Assembly: GCA_902779575.1 (NCBI GenBank)
Contig: CACZBW010000003.1
Span: forward strand, 223,039-287,038
Direction of reading: 5' to 3'
DNA length: 64,000 nucleotides
Source: an uncultured Lachnospiraceae bacterium
GTDB lineage: Bacteria > Bacillota > Clostridia > Lachnospirales > Lachnospiraceae
Made by a program: the position numbers and the translations under genes. The notes below the pieces were generated by a model that was given only the letters and a program-made list of their open reading frames with translations, was not told where the DNA came from and made no database searches. Numbering within the stretch: position 1 is the stretch's first letter; every line of letters begins with the position of its first letter. Below are positions 8,919 through 18,315 of the stretch, piece by piece.

Positions 8919-9052
8919 GAAATCAATTCCGTGCAGGGAGGCAGGCAGTTTCTGACCCGAGAGCGCCGCTTTCAGTGTTCTCTGCGCCGGATCGTACTGC
9001 CGCGCGGAGCAAAACTTCTGTTCATGGAACTCCGCGCAGCCGGAGTTCGTGG

Positions 9053-9817
9053 TCAGCGCTTTTGGAAGCTGACAATCTCGATCCCCTCTTTCTGGAAGCG
9101 GTCTCTGATTTTCTGCACAAATGCCAGCGCCTTCGGGCCGTCGCCGTGAACGCAGAGGGTATCTCCGCTGATGCTCAGTTCTTTTCCGCTTCTTGCAATG
9201 ACCTTTCCTTCTTTTACCATACGGACACAGCGGTCAATGGCAATATTTTCATCGGTGATCATGGATCCTTCCTCTTTTCTTGGAACCAGCGAAAGATCAT
9301 CCATGTAGGCGCGGTCTGCAAAGATCTCGGCTTTTGCCTGAAGACCGATCTTCACGGCTTCTTCGCCAAGTACCGCTCCGGCGCAATAGTAGATGATCAG
9401 CTCAGGATCGATCTCGTACACAGCTTCCACGATAGCCCGGGAAGCTTCGCGGTCATACTGGCACAGATTGCCCAGCGCGCCGTGAGGCGCCACATGCTGC
9501 AGTTTAATACCCGCGCTGCTGACGAACGCATTCAGGGCGCCGATCTGATATTTCATATAGTTCTTGATCTCAGCCTGGGAAAGGCTCATCTTTCTTCTTC
9601 CGAAACCGAGAAGATCCGGGTATCCCGGATGCGCCCCTACGCTGACCCCGTTTTCCTTAGCCATCTGCACGGTTTTTGCCATGACCATCGGATCGCCGGC
9701 ATGGAAACCGCATGCAATATTCGCCGAGCTGACGGATCTGATGATCTGCTCGTCTCCGCCCAGTTTATAAGCCCCGAAGCTTTCGCCCATATCGCTGTTC
9801 AGGTCCACCTGAAACAT
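9053..9817 (-). CDS. pxpA: 5-oxoprolinase subunit A (LamB/YcsF family)
   Basis: 254 residues, the usual size. The family hallmarks VDLNSDMGESFGAYKLG at the N-terminus, NIACGFHAGDP, VSVGAHPGYPDLLGFGRR and VHGDGPKALA near the end are all present. PxpA works with PxpB and PxpC in ATP-dependent opening of 5-oxo-L-proline (pyroglutamate) to glutamate. The start at 9817 follows GGGAGG. It is the last enzyme gene of the long minus-strand operon, 35 bases after pxpC. Confidence 0.95.
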   Translation of the reverse strand: MFQVDLNSDMGESFGAYKLGGDEQIIRSVSSANIACGFHAGDPMVMAKTVQMAKENGVSVGAHPGYPDLLGFGRRKMSLSQAEIKNYMKYQIGALNAFVSSAGIKLQHVAPHGALGNLCQYDREASRAIVEAVYEIDPELIIYYCAGAVLGEEAVKIGLQAKAEIFADRAYMDDLSLVPRKEEGSMITDENIAIDRCVRMVKEGKVIARSGKELSISGDTLCVHGDGPKALAFVQKIRDRFQKEGIEIVSFQKR

Positions 9818-9852
9818 ATCTGTATCCTCCCATCCTTACTGCTTTGCAGAAA

Positions 9853-10932
9853 TCAGTATGATTCACTGTCTTTGATCTTCTGTATTCTGACGTCATATGC
9901 TTTTCCCCTGATCGTCAGGATAATATCCTTTGTATATTCATATTCGGGGACCGGCCTTTCCGCTTCAGCAGCTGCGGGAAGGTGCGAAGGATCCCTGACC
10001 TGCTTCATCAGATCTTCCAGCCGCTGTACTTCCTGTACAAGAAGTTCCTGCGCCTCTTCCACTGCCACTTTTTCAAAACGGATGCGGTCTCCGGCTCTGC
10101 ACTGGCCGATCAGGGGAAGGTCAGCCGTGATCACCGTGGCGATTTTGGTATAACCGCCTACGGTGGCATGCTCCGCCGCCATAAGAATAGGCAGACCCGT
10201 ACCGGGAACCTGGATGGACCCGGCGACCACTCCGTCGGATATGATATTGCTGTCCGTTTTATGCTCGATCTTATTTCCTTCCAGACGGTATCCCTGCCGG
10301 TCAAAATCCTGCCCGACCGTATATTCGCTGCCGAGGAAGGTCCGGATTCCCTGTTCGGTAAACCGGTCTTCCTGAGGTCCCATGATTACTCTGAGAGTGC
10401 GGACGCCGGACGGAATCTGTTCCGCATCCGCAAACCAGGTTTCCGGATGCGGCAGAGCACTTCCGCTGTCCCCTACCTTAAGCAGATCATCCTTCTGCAG
10501 TTTTCTCCCTTCGTACCCGCCGAACTGTTTTCCGACCATGGTGGAGCGGCTTCCCATAACGGGCTTCACATCGATGCCGCCGTGTACGGCCAGATAACAG
10601 CGGCAGCCCGCGGATGCAAATCCGAGTCTCAGAATATCTCCGCTGTTTACGGACAAGGCTCTGTACATGTCCGCTTTTTTTCCATTAATTACCGGTTTCA
10701 TGTCAGCACCCGTAAGGGCGATCACATGGGGAGACAGAAACTGGTACTCTCCGCCCATCAGGGTCATCTCAAGACCTGCTTCATCCGGATCGTTGCCTGC
10801 CAGGATATTGGCTGTCCGAAAAGCACGAAGATCCATGGGACCTGACGGGGACACGCCATACTGCTGGAATCCTTTTCTGCCGCCGTCCTGTACGCTGGTC
10901 AGGATTCCCGGGGCAAGTACTTTAATTGCCAT
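9853..10932 (-). CDS. pxpC: 5-oxoprolinase subunit C (biotin-dependent carboxyltransferase family)
   Basis: 359 residues. KipA/PxpC signatures: VLAPGILTSVQDGGRKGFQQ, GVSPSGPMDLRAFRTAN, ALTGADM, YLAVHGGIDV, MGSRSTMV and, late, GTGLPILMAAEHATVGGYTKIA. With PxpB it forms the partner that phosphorylates or activates oxoproline for PxpA. The ribosome binding site AGGAGG lies inside the last codons of pxpB, so the two are tightly coupled (two bases between them). The C-terminal 40 residues (about 320-359) are less conserved. Confidence 0.95.
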   Translation of the reverse strand: MAIKVLAPGILTSVQDGGRKGFQQYGVSPSGPMDLRAFRTANILAGNDPDEAGLEMTLMGGEYQFLSPHVIALTGADMKPVINGKKADMYRALSVNSGDILRLGFASAGCRCYLAVHGGIDVKPVMGSRSTMVGKQFGGYEGRKLQKDDLLKVGDSGSALPHPETWFADAEQIPSGVRTLRVIMGPQEDRFTEQGIRTFLGSEYTVGQDFDRQGYRLEGNKIEHKTDSNIISDGVVAGSIQVPGTGLPILMAAEHATVGGYTKIATVITADLPLIGQCRAGDRIRFEKVAVEEAQELLVQEVQRLEDLMKQVRDPSHLPAAAEAERPVPEYEYTKDIILTIRGKAYDVRIQKIKDSESY

Positions 10933-10934
10933 CT

Positions 10935-11663
10935 TCAGTCCTCCTTCTCCCAGCTGCGGCAGACATAGCTGCCGTCTTCAACCTGCTTTCTGATATCAAG
11001 ATATTCTTCTTTGCTTACCGGCCTGTGCCGGATCCACTGCCCCGCGTGAAGAAGGAAGGGATCCTCTTTCCGGTAATCACAGGCCAATACCGGAGTAGCT
11101 CCTATAATGTTCCAGCCGCAGGGCTGATCAAAGGGTATGATGTCGGATAATCCAAGCTGTACAACGATACTGCCGCCCGGGATTTTCAGCCTCGGATTTT
11201 CCATTCGCTTGAAGGAAAATGGATTTTCAAACCTGGCAGTATAGGGATGACCCGGCGCAAAACCAAGCATATAGACGAAATAATCGCTCTGGCTGTGGAT
11301 CCGGATGATCTCTTCCTCTGTTTTATGTTCGATCGAGGCGATATGTTCCAGGTCAACCGCATACTCTTTGTCGTAGCAGACCGGTATCTCTGTCACCATG
11401 GCCGGCGGCAGGCTGACGCGCCCCATGGTGCCCAGCCTTTCCCGGACCTTTTCACAGGCCTGTTTCCATCTGATTTTCAGAGGATCATAGAAAACCAGGA
11501 GCGAACGGTAAGTCGGAAGCATTTCCCCCATCCCTTCAAAAGGGGATTCCTCCAGAGTATGCTTCAATGCCTGTACCCTGGAATTAACTTCGAGGCTGAT
11601 TTCGTTCTCAAATTCAACTAACAGCGAACTGTCGCCTGCCGGGCGGATCACCGTCTCAGACAT
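10935..11663 (-). CDS. pxpB: 5-oxoprolinase subunit B (KipI family)
   Basis: 242 residues. KipI/PxpB landmarks are seen: RPAGDSSLLVEF at the start, PVCYD, the loop GFAPGHPY (usually GFxPGFxY) and CGWNIIGATP near the end. It pairs with PxpC. The segment IPGGSIVVQLGLSDIIPF departs from the more usual PxGSVGIAGxQTGIYP form, so the partner or substrate may be altered. It lies 15 bases after the kinase gene. Confidence 0.9.
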   Translation of the reverse strand: MSETVIRPAGDSSLLVEFENEISLEVNSRVQALKHTLEESPFEGMGEMLPTYRSLLVFYDPLKIRWKQACEKVRERLGTMGRVSLPPAMVTEIPVCYDKEYAVDLEHIASIEHKTEEEIIRIHSQSDYFVYMLGFAPGHPYTARFENPFSFKRMENPRLKIPGGSIVVQLGLSDIIPFDQPCGWNIIGATPVLACDYRKEDPFLLHAGQWIRHRPVSKEEYLDIRKQVEDGSYVCRSWEKED

Positions 11664-11678
11664 ATGCCTTACCTTCCT

Positions 11679-12653
11679 TTATTTTTTAAGTCCTGTTTCG
11701 CGGAGATAATCTGCGTATCGTTCATCTGCCTGTGCGCGGGAGCGGATCGCCGTTGTCGCGCCGATCTTTTCAATGGCAAGCGAAGCAGTGCAGTTTGCGA
11801 ATCCGGAAGCTTCCTCAAGACTTTTTCCTTCCATGATGCAGGACAGAAAACCGGATGCGAAATTGTCGCCGGCTCCTGTCGTGTCCACTACCGTCGCTTT
11901 CGGATAAGCGGGAGTGATAAAACGCTCTATGCTGTTTTTTACCAGGCATCCCCGTTTCCCGATCTTCAGGATGACATTCTTTACGCCGCATTCCAGCAGG
12001 ACGTCCGCAATCTCATCAATGTCCGATTTTCCGGTCAGAGCGGCAGCTTCGTCATAATTCGGGAAGAAATAGTCTATATAGGAAAGCGCTTCTCTGACAT
12101 CATCGATCGTCTCCCCGTTCTTGGCCGCAACGATGTCTGCGGCAATCTTCATGCCGCCGGCCTTCGCGCGTTCAAAGAGCTGTACCATGAATTTTCCGTC
12201 CAGAAGGGGATTATTGAAAATGCTGGCAAAGCACAGCATTTTCGCCCCGTCGATCGCGGACAGGTCAAGATCATCGGGCCCGAAGGTCCAGATACTCCCG
12301 CTCTTATTGTTGATGAAGGTTCTCTCGCCGTCTTCCCAGATCAGTCCGACGTTGAGCGACGTGATCTTTTCTGGATCTACCTTGATGTAGTCCGTGGAAA
12401 CACCATTTTTTTCACACTGTCCCAGAAGGAATTTCCCCGTACTGTCGTCGCCGATGCAGCTGATCAGCCGTACGTCATGCCCCAGCCTGGTGATGACAAA
12501 AGCTTCGTTAATGGCGTCTCCCCCGACCTTCATCTCCATGCTCTGTGCCGAATAGGACGCCATATTTGTGATTTCCTTGCTTACGGGATAAACCTGCAGA
12601 TCCGCGATAGCCGCACCGACGATAGCAATGTCACATTTCTTCTCTTTATTCAC
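11679..12653 (-). CDS. ydjH: PfkB-family sugar kinase, YdjH-like
   Basis: 324 residues from a GTG start at 12653, chosen because AGGAG sits seven bases before it; ATGs at 12677 and 12719 lack a site and approach the previous gene. Ribokinase/PfkB features: CDIAIVGAAIADL, GGDAINEAFVITRLGHDV, IGDDSTGKFL, and the catalytic anion-hole motif TVVDTTGAGDNFASGFL. These enzymes phosphorylate a sugar hydroxyl with ATP. In the ydj cluster the kinase should make the phosphorylated ketose cleaved by the neighbouring class II aldolase. It follows the aldo/keto reductase gene by about 80 bases. Confidence 0.92.
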   Translation of the reverse strand: MNKEKKCDIAIVGAAIADLQVYPVSKEITNMASYSAQSMEMKVGGDAINEAFVITRLGHDVRLISCIGDDSTGKFLLGQCEKNGVSTDYIKVDPEKITSLNVGLIWEDGERTFINNKSGSIWTFGPDDLDLSAIDGAKMLCFASIFNNPLLDGKFMVQLFERAKAGGMKIAADIVAAKNGETIDDVREALSYIDYFFPNYDEAAALTGKSDIDEIADVLLECGVKNVILKIGKRGCLVKNSIERFITPAYPKATVVDTTGAGDNFASGFLSCIMEGKSLEEASGFANCTASLAIEKIGATTAIRSRAQADERYADYLRETGLKK

Positions 12654-12731
12654 AGCATGTCTCCTGTCTTTGCCCATTAACGGCACAAGCCCGGAACCAT
12701 CTCTTCCGGGCAGTGCCATGCTCTTGTGCTG

Positions 12732-13721
12732 TTATCTGTCGAGTGCCTCCGCCATGTCACGCATCAATGCGACATCTTCCGGCTCAAGCTCCAGTTCTGC
12801 CGAGCGGGCATTCTCATGAATCTGGTCCACGGTCGTGCTTCCCGAGAGCAGGGTGATATATTCGCCCTGGCCGAGGATCCAGGCAAGTGCCAGATTCGCG
12901 ATGGAGCAGTTGTATTTCTCAGTAAGCGGCTTCCACTCATCCATCATGTCCATGGCCTTCTGCATGTTTTCAGGCTGGAACCATTTCTTCGGGATCTGCG
13001 CGCCGACCGGTTTGTAATCTCTGGGCATAGTACCGCTCAGAAGTCCCATTTCGAGCGGTGAGTATGCCTGCAGGGTGATTCCGTTTTCCTTGCAGCAGGG
13101 AATGATATCTTCTTCGATCGCGCGGTCCAGTACACTGTACTTGGCCTGGACAATATCAAGATCGCCCCATTTCAGGTATTCTTCAATGTGATGGATATCC
13201 ACATTGGCGGCGCCGATCGCGTGGATCTTTCCCTGAGCCTTCAGGTCGTTCAGCACTTCCATGGTCTTCTCGATCGGAACATAATATTCATCATTCACAC
13301 TCTGCCAGTGTGTCATGTACACGTCCACATAATCCGTGCCCAGACGTTCAAGGCTTTCTTCGATCTCGCGGCGGATGGATGCACTGTTCAGGTTCTTGTA
13401 AAGCTGAATCCCGTTTACAACGTTGAACAGGGAACCTTTCATCTCCTGGTCCCAGGTAACGCCGCACTTTGTGATGATCGTCACGTCTTCTCTTTTCATC
13501 TGTTTGAGCGCCATTCCGACGATCTTCTCGCTGTTTCCGAAGTTATACCCGGGAGCTGTGTCAATCAGGTTGATCCCTACCTTAGGGGCTTCACAGATTG
13601 TGTCAACAACCGTCTTAAGATCATGGTCTCCGCCCCATGCGGAACCGCCGCCGATGGACCAGGTGCCAAGTCCCATCTTGGAAATTTCTTTTCCAGTCTT
13701 GCCAAGCTTTATCATTCTCAT
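12732..13721 (-). CDS. ydjG: Aldo/keto reductase, YdjG-like
   Basis: 329 residues, AGGAGA before the ATG. It matches what I know of E. coli YdjG along its length: MGLGTWSIGGGSAW, LIDTAPGYNFGNSE, TKCGVTW, YVDVYMTHWQSV, IGAANVD, and the end MRDMAEALDR. The catalytic tetrad is visible (D in LIDTAPGY, Y of that motif, K of TKCG, H of MTHW). It is a cytoplasmic NADPH- or NADH-dependent reductase of an aldehyde or ketose. The exact substrate is unsettled even in E. coli. Confidence 0.93.
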   Translation of the reverse strand: MRMIKLGKTGKEISKMGLGTWSIGGGSAWGGDHDLKTVVDTICEAPKVGINLIDTAPGYNFGNSEKIVGMALKQMKREDVTIITKCGVTWDQEMKGSLFNVVNGIQLYKNLNSASIRREIEESLERLGTDYVDVYMTHWQSVNDEYYVPIEKTMEVLNDLKAQGKIHAIGAANVDIHHIEEYLKWGDLDIVQAKYSVLDRAIEEDIIPCCKENGITLQAYSPLEMGLLSGTMPRDYKPVGAQIPKKWFQPENMQKAMDMMDEWKPLTEKYNCSIANLALAWILGQGEYITLLSGSTTVDQIHENARSAELELEPEDVALMRDMAEALDR

Positions 13722-13784
13722 AGTATTTCTCCTGTAATGGAATACATCAGCCGCTCTGTTCTGAAGCGCGGCAGGCGTTCTGTC

Positions 13785-14624
13785 TTACTGGTCTGCTCTT
13801 CCTGCGTCTCCGAAGAGATTGATCTTGTATGCCGCGCGCTCCTTGACGGCTTTGCGCACTTCCCTCTGCATGGCCAGGAACGGCTGATCCTTGTTGGCAT
13901 TGACCGCTTCCATGGCAGCCTGGCAAAGCTCTGTATGGATGTTGATCTTCGCGATGCCAAGGGAAATCGCTGTCTTGATATCCTCATCACCGATTCCGGA
14001 AGCTCCGTGAAGGACCAGCGGAACATTTACTTCTTTGTGAACCTTTTCCAGGATGTCAAATGCAAGCTTCGGCTCGGAAGAATATACGCCGTGAACGTTT
14101 CCGATGGCGACCGCCAGGGAGTCGCATCCGGTTCTCTCGACAAATTCCTTTGCTTTATCCGGCTCGGTATAGTGATAATCGGAAAGCGCTTCCTCATAGA
14201 CGGTCTCGTTCCCGACATGACCCAGCTCTGCTTCTACCGGGATGTTCAGGGGGTGGAAATAATCCACGCAGCGCTTGATCTCTGCAACATTCTCTTCAAA
14301 AGGAAGCGCGGAAGCGTCACGCATGACAGAGTTCATGCAGTGGTTGACCGCATTTTGAAGAATCGTCATATTACGGCCGTGATCCCAGTGTTCAATGACG
14401 GGGATGGAAGCCCTTTTTGCCATGGAGTCCATCATGTAGCAATAGTCTTCGAATACGGTATTTCCGGTGAAGCCGGTACCGAAAGAGATGATGATCGGCG
14501 CGCGCAGTTCTTCCGCCGCATCAATGACGCCCATGAGCATCTCCGCGTTCCATACATTAAAATGAGGGATCGCATATTTTCCTTCGCTGGCCTTCTGTTC
14601 CCAATATCTGATATCTGATAACAT
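13785..14624 (-). CDS. ydjI: Class II (zinc) aldolase, YdjI-like
   Basis: 279 residues, AGGAGG at the proper distance. Class II fructose-bisphosphate aldolase family: AIPHFNVWNAEM, the metal-binding HWDHGRNM, EAELGHVG, VAIGNVHGVY, and LVLHGASGIGDEDI. Metal ligands are the histidines of HWDH, GNVHG and LHGASG. YdjI-type enzymes cleave longer phosphorylated ketoses rather than fructose 1,6-bisphosphate. Position between the dehydrogenases and kinase matches the E. coli ydj order. Confidence 0.93.
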   Translation of the reverse strand: MLSDIRYWEQKASEGKYAIPHFNVWNAEMLMGVIDAAEELRAPIIISFGTGFTGNTVFEDYCYMMDSMAKRASIPVIEHWDHGRNMTILQNAVNHCMNSVMRDASALPFEENVAEIKRCVDYFHPLNIPVEAELGHVGNETVYEEALSDYHYTEPDKAKEFVERTGCDSLAVAIGNVHGVYSSEPKLAFDILEKVHKEVNVPLVLHGASGIGDEDIKTAISLGIAKINIHTELCQAAMEAVNANKDQPFLAMQREVRKAVKERAAYKINLFGDAGRADQ

Positions 14625-14639
14625 TTGTTTTCCTCCTGA

Positions 14640-15683
14640 TTATTCCGGCATATGAATGACAGATTTGATAATCTCGGCTTTTTTATTGACAGAATCCTCG
14701 AATGCCTGCTGAACATCCTTATAGTCATAGGTCGCCGTGACCATGGATTTCACATCAAAGCGCCCGCTGCTGATGGCAGCGATTACGGCCGGATAGCAGT
14801 TTCTGTAACGGAAGCTGGTCTGTATGGTCACTTCGCGGTTGATCTTCAGGAAATCCACCGGAACTTCTTTGGACTGGGTTCCGACCTGCATGATTTTTCC
14901 GCCCCTGGCGACGATCTGGACTGCCTGCTTTGCGGTTATGACGGCACCGGCCGTTTCAAACACGTAATCGGCGCCCATGTCATCCGTAAGACTTCTGCAG
15001 ACTGCCACCGTATCTTCCTTTGCGCCATTAACCGTATGGGCTGCGCCGAGCTTCTCAGCAAGATCCAGTCGGTTGTCCATCACGTCAACTACTGTAATAT
15101 CGGTCACGCCGCAGGATTTAAGGCCCTGAAGGGTCATCAGTCCGATGCAGCCGCCGCCCAGGATCACCGCAGATTCTCCCGGTCTTATTCCGGAAAGGAG
15201 TGCGGCGTGCATTCCCACGGAAGCAGGCTCTACCAGAGCCCCTTCCACAAAATCCATGTTATCCGGCAGATGGAAAGTAAATTCTTCCGGATGGACCAGA
15301 TAATTGGTCAGGGCGCCGCGGTAATTGGGCTGTGTTGCCATGAAATCCACATCCGGGCAGAGGTTATAGCGGCCGGTACGGCAGTATTTGCAGTGCCCGC
15401 AGGGGACGCCGGGCTCGATGCAGACGCGGTCGCCTTCTTTGAATTTAGTTACCTTCGGTCCGACCTTCACCACGACGCCTGCGCACTCATGACCGAGTCC
15501 GATCTCCTGATTGGGGTCCTTTGGAGGAATGAAAGGTCCGAACTGAAATCCGTGCACGTCAGATCCGCAGACCCCCACTTCTTTTACCTGGATCATGACA
15601 TCCGTGTCTTTCAACACCGGCATCTCAGCTTCCCGGATCTCCATCAGACCCGGATGGACAAGAATCGCCTTGGAATTTTTCAC
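14640..15683 (-). CDS. ydjJ: Zinc-type alcohol dehydrogenase, YdjJ-like
   Basis: 347 residues, the same length as E. coli YdjJ, with near-identical stretches such as MKNSKAIL, CGSDVHGF, PPKDPNQEIGLGHECAG, EPGVPCGHCKYC and DVDFMATQPNYRGALT. Catalytic zinc ligands C, H and E are in place (CGSD, GHEC); the four cysteines of the structural zinc lobe (C-G-H-C-K-Y-C ... C) are present; the Rossmann fold begins VILGGGCIGL. The start is GTG at 15683 behind GGAGGGG. It should oxidise a polyol or sugar acid with NAD(P). Confidence 0.94.
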   Translation of the reverse strand: MKNSKAILVHPGLMEIREAEMPVLKDTDVMIQVKEVGVCGSDVHGFQFGPFIPPKDPNQEIGLGHECAGVVVKVGPKVTKFKEGDRVCIEPGVPCGHCKYCRTGRYNLCPDVDFMATQPNYRGALTNYLVHPEEFTFHLPDNMDFVEGALVEPASVGMHAALLSGIRPGESAVILGGGCIGLMTLQGLKSCGVTDITVVDVMDNRLDLAEKLGAAHTVNGAKEDTVAVCRSLTDDMGADYVFETAGAVITAKQAVQIVARGGKIMQVGTQSKEVPVDFLKINREVTIQTSFRYRNCYPAVIAAISSGRFDVKSMVTATYDYKDVQQAFEDSVNKKAEIIKSVIHMPE

Positions 15684-15698
15684 TTTATTCCCCTCCGT

Positions 15699-16799
15699 TC
15701 AATCATCATAATCGTAAGTAAAGATGACCTTGATCGCTTCCTTCTTCGCCATCGCGTCGAAGCCTTCCCTCCACTGGGAAAGACCAAGCCTGTGGGTGAT
15801 CATCGGTTGTACGTTGATCTGTCCGGATGCAAGAAGCCGGATACAGTTTCTCCAGGAAGTGGAATCATATGCCATGTGGCCGATGATGCTCTTGTTCCAG
15901 GAGGTAATATCATTGATCGAGAACTCCAGCGGACGGAAGCCCATTCCGACACGTACGACCTCGCCGTTCGGGCGGAGCATCTCGATCGCCTGCTTCAGGG
16001 CGATGTTCGCGCCGGAGCATTCCACGACAAGACCCAGATTGTCCCTGCCGCAGATCTCTGTACAGCGTGCAACTACGTCCTCCACAGAGCCGTTGACACA
16101 ATGGGTGGCGCCCAGCTGTTTTGCAATGTCAAAACGGACCTTGGTATCATCCTGAAGACCGACCATTACGATGTTGACGGCGCCCATCAGCTTTGCGATC
16201 TGAAGGGAGAACAGGCCAAGCGGACCGGTACCGAAGACGACCACATCCTGTCCGGGCATCAGGGAAGACTGCTGCGCAACTGCCTTGTAAGCGTTGCAGA
16301 TCGGGTCAAGAACAGCTGCCTCTTCGTATTTGACGTTCTCCGGGATTTCCCAGATCGCATGCTTGTGGATTCTGAGGATTTCACCGGGAATCTTGCAATA
16401 CTTGGAGAAACCTCCTCCCCAGGTGTTCCAGTCAAGACCCAGATTGATCTTGTGTTCACAGCAGAGGAAATCTCCGCGCTCGCATGCCGGGCACTTGCCG
16501 CAGACATATGCGGAATTGTCGGAAACAACTCTCTGTCCGACTTTCCAGTCTGTTACTTTCTCACCGACTTTTACGATGTCGCCTGCAAATTCATGGCCGC
16601 GGACGGACTTCTGCTGATCGGGCGGGCAGTTGGTGTCATCGTATCCTGTATCCACTCCCCAGTGCTTCATGTCGGCGCCGCAGATTGCCGCCGCGCGGAT
16701 CTTTACGATGATATCCTCCGGTCCGCATTCAGGCTCCGGATAGTTTTCCATCATCTTATAACCGCCAAAAGCTGTTCCAAATCTCATTAAGGCATGCAT
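15699..16799 (-). CDS. ydjL: Zinc-type alcohol dehydrogenase, YdjL-like
   Basis: 366 residues from the ATG at 16799, which has AAAGGAGA upstream; the frame opens earlier but without a site. It closely resembles E. coli YdjL: RFGTAFGGYKM, AAAICGADMKHW, RGHEFAGDIV, DNTWGGGF-like DWNTWGGGF, LDPICNAYKAVAQQS, GMGFRPLEFSINDIT and HMAYDSTSWRN. About eight extra residues near position 50 (GYDDTNCPPDQQ) lengthen the substrate loop. It is the first enzyme gene after the ABC transporter genes, 67 bases from livF. Confidence 0.94.
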   Translation of the reverse strand: MHALMRFGTAFGGYKMMENYPEPECGPEDIIVKIRAAAICGADMKHWGVDTGYDDTNCPPDQQKSVRGHEFAGDIVKVGEKVTDWKVGQRVVSDNSAYVCGKCPACERGDFLCCEHKINLGLDWNTWGGGFSKYCKIPGEILRIHKHAIWEIPENVKYEEAAVLDPICNAYKAVAQQSSLMPGQDVVVFGTGPLGLFSLQIAKLMGAVNIVMVGLQDDTKVRFDIAKQLGATHCVNGSVEDVVARCTEICGRDNLGLVVECSGANIALKQAIEMLRPNGEVVRVGMGFRPLEFSINDITSWNKSIIGHMAYDSTSWRNCIRLLASGQINVQPMITHRLGLSQWREGFDAMAKKEAIKVIFTYDYDD

Positions 16800-16865
16800 A
16801 ACGTCTGCTCTCCTTTCCTGTTCATGCTTTGTTATATACAGCTGAAACGAATCTTCCAAGATTCA

Positions 16866-17594
16866 TCAGCCGCCCAGGTAAGCCTTCTTTACGTCCTCAT
16901 TGGTCAGGAGCTCTGCTCCGGTTCCGCTGATCACGGTTTCCCCGTTCTGGATTACATAGGCATAATCCGCAAACTTAAGGGTCTCGGACGCATTCTGCTC
17001 GACAATCAGGATCGTGATCCCCATACGGGCAATTTCCTTGACGAATTCGAAAATCTCACCGACCAGCTTGGGCATCAGACCAAGAGAGGGTTCGTCAAGA
17101 ATCAGGACCTTGGGATTCATCATCATTCCCCTCGCGATGGCAACCATTTGCTGTTCGCCTCCTGACAGGGTTCTTGCCGTCTGCTTCGCACGTTCCTTTA
17201 CCCGCGGGAAGAGTTTGTAGACCTCATCCAGATTTTTGTGCAGCTGATTCTGGTCCTTGATCAGATAGGCTCCCATCAGCAGGTTGTCCTGTACGGAAAG
17301 ATCTCCGAACAGATGGCGGCCTTCCGGAACCATGGAAAGGCCCATCTGCGCCAGTTTGTAGGGCGTTACGCCAACTATGGACTTTCCTTCATAGAGAATC
17401 TCTCCGCCCATGGGTTTGATCTCACCGGTCAGCGCGCGAAGAGTCGAAGTTTTGCCCGCTCCGTTGGATCCGAGGATCGCAAGAATCTCGCCTTCGCCGA
17501 CAGAGAAGGAAACATCATGTACAACTTCAACATAGCCATATCCGGCGCGAAGGTTTTTCACTTCGATTATCTTTTTCTTATCACTCAGACTCAT
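16866..17594 (-). CDS. livF: Liv-type ABC transporter ATP-binding protein F
   Basis: 242 residues. Walker A GSNGAGKTST, signature LSGGEQQM, Walker B PKVLILDEPSLGL and switch histidine region are complete. The MVPEGRHLFGDLSVQDN segment is typical of LivF. With LivG it powers uptake through LivHM on the cytoplasmic face. The start overlaps the end of livG by 14 bases. Confidence 0.95.
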   Translation of the reverse strand: MSLSDKKKIIEVKNLRAGYGYVEVVHDVSFSVGEGEILAILGSNGAGKTSTLRALTGEIKPMGGEILYEGKSIVGVTPYKLAQMGLSMVPEGRHLFGDLSVQDNLLMGAYLIKDQNQLHKNLDEVYKLFPRVKERAKQTARTLSGGEQQMVAIARGMMMNPKVLILDEPSLGLMPKLVGEIFEFVKEIARMGITILIVEQNASETLKFADYAYVIQNGETVISGTGAELLTNEDVKKAYLGG

Positions 17595-18315
17595 CCTTCG
17601 AACCTCCTCCCAGATACGCGCTGATTACTTCAGGATTAGAAGTAACTTCTTCGGGGCTACCGACCATGAGCAGTCTTCCGGAAACCAGAACGACGACCCG
17701 GTTGGAAACTCTCATGACAACGTCCATATTGTGTTCAATCGTCAGGATCGCGATCCCCATCTTGTTGATCTTCCGGATCAGCTCAACGGCTTCCACACGT
17801 TCGGTGGCGGTCAGGCCTGCCATTGTCTCATCCAGGAGAAGGAGTTTTGGATCCGTCGCCATCGCGCGGGCAATCTCGAGACGTTTTTTCTGTGCCACAT
17901 TCAGTTTGCCTGCCAGCATGTCCCGGTATTTTTCCATGCCGCACAGCTTCAGGACTTCCTCCACCTTATTCGCAGCTTCGCTCATACTGTTCGTATGGCA
18001 CAAAGCGCCGACCACCACGTTATCCTCCACGGTCATGTCGTTGAGGGACTGGGGAATCTGGAAGGTTCTGCCGATGCCGATTTTCGCGCACTCATGAGCG
18101 GGAAGGCTGGTAATATCCTGTCCGTTAAAGGTAATGCTGCCGCTGGTGGGGAGAAATGCTCCGGAAATCGAATTGAACAGGGTGGTCTTTCCTGCACCGT
18201 TCGGACCTACGACGCCGACGATCTCTCCCTCTTCCACATCAAAAGAAACATTCTCGTTCGCTACCAGGCCGCCGAACTTTTTTGTAATCTGATTTAATTC
18301 GAGGATTTTGCTCAT
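17581..18315 (-). CDS. livG: Liv-type ABC transporter ATP-binding protein G
   Basis: 244 residues. Walker A GPNGAGKTTLF, the LivG-type GIGRTFQIPQSL, and Walker B PKLLLLDETMAGL are clear. The signature helix reads LNVAQKKRLEIARAM, so the usual LS(Y/G)GxQ(R/Q) is altered to LNVAQKK; LivG proteins vary here, but this loss of the serine is worth noting. It overlaps livM by four bases (ATGA). Confidence 0.93.
   Translation of the reverse strand: MSKILELNQITKKFGGLVANENVSFDVEEGEIVGVVGPNGAGKTTLFNSISGAFLPTSGSITFNGQDITSLPAHECAKIGIGRTFQIPQSLNDMTVEDNVVVGALCHTNSMSEAANKVEEVLKLCGMEKYRDMLAGKLNVAQKKRLEIARAMATDPKLLLLDETMAGLTATERVEAVELIRKINKMGIAILTIEHNMDVVMRVSNRVVVLVSGRLLMVGSPEEVTSNPEVISAYLGGGSKDESE

Noticed and set aside
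14652-16790. 712-codon plus-strand open frame across the two dehydrogenase genes
   Set aside because: It runs opposite two strongly conserved enzymes and through their intergenic gap, with no ribosome site or recognisable domain.
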